DNA of 64,000 bases from Trema orientale. Taxonomy: Eukaryota > Streptophyta > Magnoliopsida > Rosales > Cannabaceae. The stretch covers positions 1,115,461-1,179,460 of the forward strand of contig JXTC01000030.1 in the NCBI GenBank assembly GCA_002914845.1, given 5' to 3'. The translations under genes were made by a program, and so were the position numbers. The number at the start of each line of letters is the position of its first letter. The stretch's first letter is position 1. The notes under the pieces are model-generated. The model was not told where the DNA came from and did not search any database. It worked only from the letters and a program-made list of their open reading frames with translations. Shown piece after piece: positions 22,655 through 32,566 of this stretch.

Positions 22655-24828
22655 CTACAATGTCGGATGGTAAGCACGATCCACGTTTGTTTCCACCCTT
22701 TGCACAACTCTTCTCATGCTCCACTCATGACAGAATTCCAAGGCAAGTCGGAGTGCGGTTCCAAGACCAAGCACCACAATAACACCTGCACAATGTTTTT
22801 CAGGCGGTTTAACTTTCAACATTACCAAGCAACATTAGTCCTTTTGGAAGAGTGCGATTTTCAATGAAGAACGTATGCCACTAAACTTAAATGAACATAC
22901 CAATGATAATGTTAACAGGAAGTGCAGAGACACCAAGAGTTATTGATATTAGGACATCCAGCATTAAGCCACCAATAAGGATAGAAAACGCCACCCAAAG
23001 TGGGCTAAAACACCCCTGTTTCATAGATCATTGCATGCAAAATCAGTGTTGAATACATATTTCAATTTTGCGAATAAAGACAATCTTAGCGAATCAATCA
23101 GTAACCTTTCATACCCTTTCACGATTCTGTGATTGAGAGGCTGGATCAATCCTCCAAACCCAATAATTTGTCTGCTCCAACAAAAATGTAAGAGATCAAA
23201 ATTTCACAGGCCGATGAGATGCTTAGACATTCATTCAATTAAACAGTAAAAATCAGCAGTTTTCTAATGCTTTTCATAGCACGTTAGCCATAGAAAACAT
23301 TAATTTTCTTTTACAACTATTTCAACATTCCTCATATATCTCATATATTGACTTTCATTCACAAAATCTATGATCAGGATTAAATTAAAATTTGTGATAT
23401 AAAGAAAAATGAAATCATCTGGGTACAAGGTCAGATATGACATAGCTGACTTTATGCACATAACAAAATATTAAACTGATGAAATAGCATACGCTATCTT
23501 CATAATCTTGTCACAAAAAGTAACAAAATACATACGATTGGCTGCGACTCTGGCGGTGAAACATTTGTAGCTACCTCTCTGCATAAAATGATTAAATCTA
23601 ATTACAGTCTGCAGCTTCATATCTCAGGAAACTCAGACGATAATAAAGTTTGTGAATGATTTACTGGCATATCTCGCATTTGTTTGATCCTCTTGTACGA
23701 AACCAAGTATCGATGCATGATCTGTGTGACTTAGAAAGGGCACCTCGGCAGTGACAACCAAGATCTATGAGGTTTTCTTCTTTCTCCTGCTGACAGACTC
23801 TGAGGAACAATACAATACATCTTATGTAATGGCTCTATCCCATTAAAAACTGCCCTTCTTAACAAAGCAAATATCAATCAGACATACTCAATTCATGGCA
23901 AACGTAGGGGAAAGAAAAGGACATGTACGTATGGTGGGTTTTTAACAGTCAGTCACAATCAATAAAGTACCGAGATGTGACAACTATTCCAAAGAAAAAA
24001 TTCAAAGGAGTTGAAATATTCTCACTTTGTAATCAGTGCGTTAAAGATTAATCAACTTATGATATTCCATTCTACTATAGTCTTCGTGGCAAATTACTAT
24101 AGATCAAGTAGTCAAGTATAAGACGTATCTTTTAACCTATGCTTTTTCAAACATTTCGTCAAAATTCTAACGGGAGCAAAATCTTGCATGTTTACACTTT
24201 CAGTTACAGCACACTACAAGATTTTCAGTCCAGTGTTCTAATAAACCCAAAGCCAAAGTCCAATATTGGGCTTTAGCCACTGGAAGTAGTGAGAAATACT
24301 CCTAATGGCTGCTTTCAGTTCCTAAGATTGATTTGAGCTTCCAAAAACGAATTAGAACTTGGAAACTTAGAAAGTCACCCCAGAGCACCGCATACTTGTA
24401 ATTGCTACACAGTTGATCATTCAAAAGATTTGGGTCTTCTTAGTATTTTTTGGAACCAAAATCAAACAAATTCTAACATTTTTCGAGTCATGAACACACA
24501 GCTGAAATCTCCTGAACCAAAATCCTAAACGGGCTCAAGTCTCTCAAAGTAACATTATGTGATCAAGACCAAGAAAAGGGCCAATGTAAGCAATAATTAA
24601 ACAAATTGGGTTTTACCTGCATTCTTCATCAGAACTCTCACTCCTTGTTAAGAACCCCTTTTTAGGTGAAGCCACACTCTTTGACAAGTTTGCTATAGAC
24701 TCTCCATCAGAGACAACAATGGTGACCTGCCCTTGATTGCCATCACCGAACTCAATCCCCTGCTGGCCCAAAACCGTAGAATTGCTCTGCCTCTCCAGAT
24801 CATCAGTTTCATCGCCGCCATTACCCAT
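22655..24828 (-). CDS. RING-CH (RINGv) type E3 ubiquitin ligase with two membrane segments, 230 residues
   Basis: Exons: 24828-24617, 23799-23665, 23578-23536, 23171-23115, 23015-22901, 22785-22655, all with GT-AG junctions and an intact frame of 693 bases. The N-terminus (1-69) is acidic and Ser-rich. A C4HC3 RING-CH finger follows at residues 70-115: Cys70, Cys73, Cys86, Cys88, His96, Cys99, Cys112, Cys115, with LGCHCRG and CIDTWF between. Proteins of this family (animal MARCH ligases and plant relatives) transfer ubiquitin from an E2 to membrane-associated targets. Two hydrophobic stretches follow, about 150-187 (LWVAFSILIGGLMLD onward) and about 188-205 (VIVVLGLGTALRLAL), so the finger would face the cytosol. 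The short tail ends NVDRAYHPTL. All metal ligands are present. A 5' UTR intron between about 25079 and 24972 is possible. The target is unknown. Confidence 0.9.
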
Positions 24829-26700
24829 CTCAAAATTCCACCTAATTTACCCCAAAAAAAACTTCTTCAAAGCCAAACAATCCTTAAGAAAACTTTCGAT
24901 AATTTCAACTCCAAGAAAAACCCACTTGACTCAAACGTGACCCAGTACCAATCTCTATCTCAATTACCTAATAAGAAAAAAAAAAATCACAAGAATTTAG
25001 AAAATTTACGAAAACCCAAATAAAGAATATGAAGAAAAACATAACACGGAAAATATTATTGGGTCCAAAGAATCGTACCAAAGGAGAGAGAACAAAGAAA
25101 CCAGCTTTGGGCTTAACCCCATATGAAGAAAATTACTGGTTAAATAGAAAAAGAGCTTGATTTCCCAAGTGGGATTTTCTTTTTGGTTGAGTTTGATACA
25201 GTTTCAGAGTCTATAGACTCGTTTGATGAAATTGGTTCAATGAAAGGAAAAAAAAAAACCTTTCTGAATGAGGCAGAAAATTTATTGCATTTACAGGTGT
25301 GTTACCTAATTTTTTCTGCTTTTTGCGATTGAGTGAAGCAATTGTCTATTCAATTTTCAGTACGAATAATGATAAGTAATAATAACACTCGTCACCGAAG
25401 AACTGAACTGCTCAACTAACTACCATGGTCATCCATTTAATCTAATCCACAATATTCCTATATTTACTTGCCTAGTATTTAGACCATATTAAGATATTGC
25501 CTTCCGGCTCATTTTTTTTTTTTTAATTAAGAAGATAATTTTGCTTTGTGTTGACTAATTAGGAGTTTTACTTATTTGACTATGAAAAAAGAAAATAAAA
25601 CTAATGTTTAACAAAAAGAAGATAATTTTGGTGTGTTGACTAATTAGGGCGATTAATTATTTGACTATGAAAGAGAAAATAAAATTAATAAAATTTAACA
25701 AAACAAAAGAAAAGGGAATTAGAATGAAATATTAATAGGGATGGTCAACTTTTTTGCGGTTTAAACAAAATAATATGATTACCAAAAAAAAAAAAAGAAG
25801 TTAACCAATTAAATAATTAGGAATATTTGCTTTCAAAACAGACTCACCTACCATGTTACAAGAGGCCGATTTTAAACAAAATGGTATGCAACACAAAGAT
25901 GGACACTCTATTATATTTAATAATGCTAATAACATTTGGTTTTTTTTTTTTTTTTGGGCTCAGGATAATAATAATAATTATCTATTTTTGACAGTTTATG
26001 ATGTATTCATTTTTTAATGGATATATAAAGATATTATAATTCCAGCTTCCTCCCCCCATGTCATTACGTGATATCCACAAAATTGCAAAAGGAAATTGTT
26101 TTGGAGCTGATAGAGAAATTTCATTCGACTCGGATGCATTTTCCCACTAAGCTTATTTTAAAATAAAAACGATCTAATACACTTATAAAAAAAAAAGGTG
26201 GTATAGTCAGCTTTTGTTATACAAAATAATCCGAAAATTTCGGTACTTATCAATTTCCAATTACTTGAAAACAAAATAAAGATAACTTACTTAAATAGCA
26301 TTTTAAGGGGGAAAAAAACAAAAATTGATAGAATTACAGTTATACTAAAGCAAATTATTTCCCTGTCACTTGCAATTAACATCGAGCTATATTATTGTTA
26401 TTATTACAATAAAGTGCCATATAATTATCATTATTATTGTTATTTGGAGAGAAAGAGTGCCATATTACTAGACAAAAGTTGACAATGAAAACCTCTAAAA
26501 CATAAAAAAATAAAAAACTTAAAATTAAAAATTTAAAAGTTCACGATGAAAAGGAAACAGAACCATGATTGGTCCAAGATGTCTAATACTTTGGCCCAAA
26601 CTGAGAACAAAAAAGGTCCATCAGTAACTGGTCTGCCTTGTCTTGGTATTAGATGGGCTGGGCTTCTTTCCCCTCAAGAAGTGAACCTTTTCTATTAGAT
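24829..26700. other. RING-CH 5' flank and AT-rich intergenic DNA
   Basis: The first 200-300 bases upstream of 24828 are leader and promoter of the RING-CH gene. A donor-like GTACGA near 25078 and an acceptor ending TTAG near 24972 (minus strand) would give a short UTR intron. A ~60-base phrase (TTTTGCTTTGTGTTGACTAATTAGG and GTGTTGACTAATTAGGGCG) is repeated near 25540 and 25630. Nothing else is supported. Confidence 0.5.
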
Positions 26701-27550
26701 CCTTCACAATGACATCATCACTCTAGAGCAATGTGACTCATGCCATGTGTCAAAGTTGGGGAATTTGAATGCAGAAGTTAAACTTGCGGCACTGAGACTT
26801 TCCAAGTCCTGGTTAGTCTTCCTACTATCCATGTATCATGGGTCATACTTTTTTGCAACTTCGTGCGCGCATGTTCCTAGCCACAATCCCATAAGAATGA
26901 CTCCCGTCAAGTTTTGATCGCAAGCAATTATGATAGATTTCATATGTCACAGCCTTTGTTGAGACGCTCATCCTATTCATAGGTTTCTAACGTGACATCG
27001 AGGTTTATGCTACATGCGAACTCGGCCAAGGTGCCCACGTAGCATATATGTCCACGTGCTGAGACCAAGCCGACACTCGGTCACACCCAATAAAGCCCAA
27101 TTAATACCTTCTGAATAGCTCCTAAGAAGGGTTTTTTCATACCCATAGGCCAATCCTCGTGGCTCATGGCAATAAGTCCGCTTGTGTGCAAGCAAGTACC
27201 CACGAATATTTTTGTGACTCGCAACCCTGTGTGCAACCTTCCTTGTTGTAGGATCGTACTGCCGCTCACCAGTTCTCACTTACTACTAAGTCCCAAAAGT
27301 GTTTTCCTTGTCACTAACATGTATTAAGGTATACATAGTCTTAGCGTACCACGTATCCTCTAAATATCTCCCTCCACAAGTAGCTTATCGGTGACTAACT
27401 TGCGTTGAAGCATGCATAGTCTTGGCACATCATGCATCATCTAGTCTCCTCACGAGTGGCTTTCTCATGACTATCTCATATAGAGGTATACAAGGTCTAT
27501 GAGTCCCATGTATTCTCTAGAAAACTCAGGTCATGAATCATGCCTATGTC
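26701..27550. repeat. GC-richer repeat segment with three diverged ~80-bp units
   Basis: Base composition is higher in G+C than the flanks. From about 27309 to 27525 three units follow each other. Each has G-T-G/C-A-C-T-A, then AxGxATxCATAGTCT, then a CATG/CACGTATC phrase, ending in TCTAxx...CACxAGTxGCTT. An 89-codon open frame on the minus strand (27010-27279) has no recognisable domain. This may be a decayed retroelement end, but I cannot assign a family. Confidence 0.4.
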
Positions 27551-28010
27551 AGGAATTTGATTTAGAAGGGGTAAAATTCAAATGTTCTTCAATTGTTGGA
27601 AGGCCTAACTAAAAAATTAAGGAGTATACTTAAAATTTTACAAGTTCAGTGGGTAAAGGTTAAATTTAAATGAGTCAATGACTAATTTTGGAAAAAAATT
27701 TATATGCTATTTACAAGAAAAATAAAATTCTGGGCCGGGGGAGGGGGGAGGGGGGGCAGCAATTTTCCCCATGTGGCTCCGCCCCCTACCTACAAGCCGA
27801 ACATAACCCCAGAACCTCCGACATGGAGACAGATTGCAATATCGAATGGCCGATACCGTCCACGAGCTTTTCCTCCTTATGGAGAAATATGGTGTCTCTC
27901 ATGGTTCTCATATGCCCGCCCCACAAGCACATCCATATGCTAGTTGATGGCTCACTTGGCATCTCGTGTGTCGAGGGTGATGGAGAGCCAACACAAAATT
28001 CTTCCTAAAT
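27551..28010. repeat. G-run and CTCCGCCCC segment, transposon-end-like
   Basis: 27733-27757 is a purine-only G-rich tract. It is followed by CCCCATGTGGCTCCGCCCCC (27768-27787), whose complement GGGGGCGGAGCCACATGGGG resembles the termini of a widespread class of plant DNA transposons. The second end is not clear. Two overlapping open frames at 27688-28008 and 27704-27943 cross this GC-rich part but show no domain. Confidence 0.3.
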
Positions 28011-28646
28011 ATTATTTTGAGTTTTTAACCTTCCAATGATTTATACTAACATCTATGGTATGAACGAGCCTCCCTGTGCCACATTACACCATGACTCTTC
28101 AAATGAGGAATATTTGACTACACGATATGGAACTATTGGATCAAGTAGTCAATAGGAAATATAACAAGAACATTGACTTCAATTTTTTAGAAAAAAGGAA
28201 AGGTAAATATAACTATAAATCAATACATTAATTAAGGTTGGATTTGAATATTATTGCACTTTTCTTTTTCTTATTGCCATTGTTACGGTTCGGATCTTAT
28301 ACTTCGAAGGAAGTAAGGTGAACACATTGCCAACGACGTCCTTCATAAGCTGTACTAGCACTATTTTGTACTCTTATGTTGAAAACCAAAAAACCACCAA
28401 ATTGACATGTTCTATTGGAACCCCACTTTTACGAATTACAAAACACTGTCATATGTAAGATGACTTTGTAAAACCACATTTAGGAGCATTTGACATGGTA
28501 AAATAATTAGGCAAGTAGTGTTATTTAGACCTCACTCATCACGTGCTCTTGTGGAGTATGCTACCTTTCTATTATAGTAGAATAAAAGCGAAGTTACTTG
28601 AACATCACCATTGATGATATTAATTACCATACACTGATAGATCGTA

Positions 28647-28875
28647 CTAAGATATACTTGATAGACCCCACAAAATAGATTTGTACTTGATACTTTTCTG
28701 AACTTGTAATGATATCATATATATATATATGATTAGACCTACTGAATTAGCAACCATATATATATATATATATAGATTTGTACTTGATACTAAGATATAC
28801 TTGATAGACCTCACAAATTAGATTTGTACTTGATACTTTTCTGAACTTGTAATGATATCATATATATATATATAT
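28647..28875. repeat. Direct duplication of an ~84-bp segment ending in (TA)n
   Basis: ACTAAGATATACTTGATAGA begins both copies (28647 and 28789) and ATGATATCATATATATATAT ends both. The copies differ by only two or three bases outside the TA run. They are 142 bases apart. The DNA from 28011 to 28646 and 28876 to 29325 has no other feature apart from the leader of the gene at 29326. Confidence 0.85.
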
Positions 28876-29325
28876 AATAAATAAGAAACGCTCATTTCAA
28901 TTTCATATTTTAAAATTTTCTTGTTTTAAGAGGGTGCTGTATTTTTCTCTCCATACCAGCCAGTCAAAAAGCACAAAAGAAGGGCGTACTAGTTACAAAA
29001 AGCATATAATTTAACTCTGTATTGATCAACCAAAGTTGAACCCACCATCAAGTAATCCCTTCACTTTTCCTTTTATTTTATTTTTGCCCTTTAAGTTTTC
29101 TCAGAATCCCAACTCCTTTTTCTTTCTTTATCTGAAAAACATACTCATTGTATCCTTGAATTGCCCAATAAGGCAGCCCTTTATTCCTTATAGCTCCTCC
29201 TTATATCATCCATTCCTCAGGACTCTCAACTCATAAATTATTACTCCATTCTTGTCATTGTTCTTATTTTTATTCTTCTTCGTGTTTTTATAATCTTACA
29301 CCTGAAAAAAAAAAGAAAAAACACT

Positions 29326-29853
29326 ATGCCAATCGCCGAGTCAGTCAAGCCCAGTGGCTCATCCTCCGAAGGAGATCATCATCAAAAGCACAAACAGCTT
29401 GACCGTGACGTCAGAGAGATGGTCTCAGCCATAACTAGTCGCCTAACAAACATTCACAAAACGAGCTCCGGTCACGGCCTTGATCAAAGTGATCAAAACG
29501 ACGATGGCGATGATGAAAAGGGAGTCAGGATCATCACCCTCGCTGGAACCAACACTGGCGCCACTCTACGTGGCGAGCTGGATGACAAGCCTGCAGGCCT
29601 CAATAGCGGCGAGCCTGTGCTGCTCGGCGACTCTGAGGCCCTGCGGACCTACGTGAACAGCAACTTCCAAGCCGTTAACAACTCCATCATGATGGGAGGA
29701 AGCTACAGCACCAATGATCCCGGCGTCCACGTCGAGATCTCTGATTTTATCGAGTCCCAGGAGTCTAAGCCAGAGTACAGGAGAGGGTGGAAGGGTAAGA
29801 AGAAGAGCAAAGATGCTTTAAAAAGTGACCACAAATCTTCCAGCTCTGACTGA
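29326..29853 (+). CDS. Intronless plant protein of unknown function, 175 residues
   Basis: A single open frame from ATG to TGA, clearly GC-richer than its surroundings and with normal codon usage, which supports real coding. No known domain is recognised. The N-terminus is polar (Ser/His/Asp/Lys-rich) with DREVREM-like charged helix potential at about 28-45. The centre holds GVRIITLAGTNTGATLRG and then YVNSNFQAVNNSIMMGGSY, which look like structured conserved blocks, followed by DPGVHVEISDFIE. The C-terminus (about 150-175) is Lys/Ser-rich with GWKGKKKSKD, a possible nuclear signal. No signal peptide or membrane helix is seen. A long CT-rich leader precedes it (29040-29325). It may belong to one of the small plant-only stress-responsive families, but that is a guess. 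Confidence 0.8.
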   Translation: MPIAESVKPSGSSSEGDHHQKHKQLDRDVREMVSAITSRLTNIHKTSSGHGLDQSDQNDDGDDEKGVRIITLAGTNTGATLRGELDDKPAGLNSGEPVLLGDSEALRTYVNSNFQAVNNSIMMGGSYSTNDPGVHVEISDFIESQESKPEYRRGWKGKKKSKDALKSDHKSSSSD

Positions 29854-30454
29854 GGTTATAAAACATGGGAAAATATGAGTACGTGAGAAGTACATGGAGC
29901 TCCCTCAATTTTAAGCTATACCTATCTACTTACGTACGTTTATATCTTAATCAGAGTGTGAGAACTGCGAATAATAAGCCTTCTAAAGGCATAATCTAAA
30001 AGCGGTTGAGACTCGAGAGTTCTGCCTCGGAATAAATTGCTTGTTTAAAGTTTAGCGTGATATATAGATACCCTTACATATGATGCAAATATCATAAAAA
30101 TCAAATATTGTGTTGTTTGTATTGTGAGTCGTCAGTCGAGTCGAGCAATAAATTTGTCAAAGCTCTAATATGTACCTTTTTTCGCTTGATTTTTTTTTTT
30201 TTTTCCGCTTGAAAGCTCTGTTATGTACTTTTTGTTGGAGAGAACCATATTATACTTTTTATTCATTTCGTTTGTTGGTTGCCTCGAGGTACATGGGTCA
30301 CAAGAAAACACTAGCCAAGAAAATGCAAAGAAACGTCTAGTGCAATGTCCATATGGTAAGAAAAATCTTGGTTAGAGATGTTCCTCATCTTCTTGTGTTC
30401 ATAATTTGCCTTCCCCATGGTAACTTGATCAAAAACTCATTGCAAGTTTTCTGA
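29854..30454. other. 3' flank of the 29326 gene and intergenic DNA
   Basis: Includes the expected 3' UTR. Nothing else is supported. Confidence 0.5.
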
Positions 30455-30582
30455 GGTGCATTTGGTATATGATTCGAATCTATTCTACAAATTCAGATAC
30501 AGCTTTCACGTAAAAAATTGAAAGAATAAATGTTATTTCTAAATTTGTAAAATAGAATTCGAATCTTATATCAAACGTACCC
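30455..30582. mobile_element. Short hairpin MITE (128 bp), PIF/Harbinger- or hAT-like
   Basis: The inverted arms run nearly the full length: the left begins GGTGCATTTGGTATATGATT and the right in reverse complement begins GGGTACGTTTGATATAAGAT. They share ATTCGAAT and TACAAATT further in. The flanks are TGA (30452-30454) and TTA (30583-30585), one mismatch from a 3-bp TWA duplication as used by PIF/Harbinger. No coding region. 30586-31103 downstream is AT-rich with no gene. Confidence 0.6.
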
Positions 30583-31071
30583 TTAGCTTCGACAAAACTC
30601 CTTTGAAGTAACCGGCTTGAGACAAACTATGATTGACCCTAAACATGGCATTCTCAACTTGCAAGAACAAAGAAGATTGTTGCTTGCTAACATGTAGTGA
30701 GAAATTTTTAACAAAAAAATCGTCATCCCTGTGTCAAAATTTCAGTGCTAAATGATTATTAAATTAGTCCTATCAACATAGAGTACTGCAAACCACAAAT
30801 CTCATGCCAAGACTATAAACGTCTGCTAATTCATACAAGCAGCGTGCTCAAAGGGTATGGACAACCATTTAACACTGGAGGTTCTAATCCATGGCCCCTC
30901 CGGATCAGTTGGGCAAGTTTCCAATACATAAATTGCATTGTGTACCTTGCATTACAGCTGTGAACTCCGTTATTCCAGACTGGTTGAAAAAAGTGAGAGA
31001 AAAACTTGAATGACAACCAACCTAAACAGTCAAAATCTGTGTCAAATGTGGACTATATGGAATCATGTGTT

Positions 31072-31103
<32 letters not shown>

Positions 31104-32210
31104 CTAGTCTGGGGAACGTGCCTAAGGCACGTGCCCCCCATTAAATATTATTCTCTCTAAATATGAATTTTTAAAGACGTTAGAAACTATTAAGTATTCA
31201 ATAATGAAGGAATTTCTTCAACAAAATCATATGGTCATATAAAAATTGTTATATATCATGAACTAGAATTATTTCATATCAAAAGAAAAAAGAAAAATAA
31301 AGACAGAGCAAATAAGATAACCCTCGAATCAAAAGACAGAGCAATAAGATAACCATCAAATCAAAAGCTTTGATTAGAGAAGCTGCAAAACACGTAACTG
31401 CTCCTGTTGACCGATCCCAAAAGGAGAAGAATAATACCGAGTCTCAGGATGTTGTAAAAAGACTCAATAACCAGAGCTATCAATAACCAGAGCTATATCA
31501 AAAGAACATAAATCACATCCCCCAAACCATCGGGAAAAAAAAAAAAAAGCATTGAAGAAACAGAGCTTTGAAAGCAATTGTAATTAGACTCGAATCCAAA
31601 ATATAAAAATATAAACAACAAGCAAGTCATCTATCTCCAAACAAAACAATAGACTAATTAAAATCCCAAAACCTAACTCAATTAAAATAAGAGATAAAAA
31701 ATGCACTCAATCAAATTTTATTTGGAAAACATATTTTACTTTATAAAAGAAAATATTTACCTAAATTCGAATTGAAGAAATAATGGATCTCAATCTCCCC
31801 TTTCCAGCCGAGTCAGAAAATCAAATAGATCAAAACTAAGAAACCGAAGCAATAGGTAAATGACGTTGATAAAAACAGAGCAGAGCGATGGATATAGGAA
31901 GATATAAAAGTTGCTGTTTTTTTTTTCTGTTTTTCCCAAAATACAATAGGAATTATTCTCAGAAAAAAAAAATTAGGAATTTTATAATATAAAGTGGGAC
32001 CCATCATGATACATCAGTATAAGTAAGTAGGTTAAACAAATAAGTCAAGAAAAAACATCTATTATAAGTAGGTAGGTTAAACAAATCAGTCGAGAGAGAG
32101 GGGGAAAAAAAAAAAAGCTTAAACACATAAGTCAAGCAAGTAGGCAATCAGGTCAGGCAGTAGACAAGCCCATTTCCCAAAAAGATCCATGTTTCTATAA
32201 TACTAGTAGA
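31104..32210 (-). mobile_element. Non-autonomous Helitron (1107 bp), minus orientation
   Basis: On the minus strand the element starts TCTACTAGTATTATAG at 32210 and ends with a hairpin (ACGTGCC TTA GGCACGT) followed ten bases later by CTAG at 31107-31104. The host base after CTAG is T (complement of A31103), and the base before the TC is A (complement of T32211). A 5' TC, a 3' hairpin plus CTRR, and insertion into an AT dinucleotide with no duplication are the Helitron signs. Both flanks are (TA)n. It encodes no Rep/helicase, so it would depend on another copy. Confidence 0.8.
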
Positions 32211-32221
32211 TATATATATAT

Positions 32222-32223
<2 letters not shown>

Positions 32224-32258
<35 letters not shown>
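32224..32258. repeat. (GA)n microsatellite
   Basis: About 17 AG units lie just outside the Helitron. The stretch 32259-32566 is the 3' UTR or flank of the Agenet gene, with no other feature. Confidence 0.9.
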
Positions 32259-32262
<4 letters not shown>

Positions 32263-32566
32263 TCAGAAGGGATTAAGCAGCAACAGTCTGATTATCATCC
32301 AAAAACCACCTCTCCAATCACATGCCAACTACATGGAGTTTCCATATACAAGCTAGAGGGTAAGACCTAGGAAAATCATAATTTAGAACTAAAATCGATA
32401 TAAACATCTAAACTACATTGTTATGAGTGACTAAAACGAAGGAAGCATGAAATTCTTTTCCTAGTTTTGTCCCCTAATACTGATATACACATAAACTATG
32501 CTAGGTTCTTTGGTCATCCACTAACCGACATTCCTTAGAGTGGAAGGCCTCATTGCAAGAGCTCTC

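Noticed and set aside
24733-25023. Plus-strand open frames of 96 and 67 codons
   Set aside because: They lie over the first exon and leader of the RING-CH gene in antisense, with Lys/Asn-rich low-complexity ends.
27688-28008. GC-rich overlapping open frames as a gene
   Set aside because: Frames overlap without codon bias, include the G-run, and have no recognisable domain.
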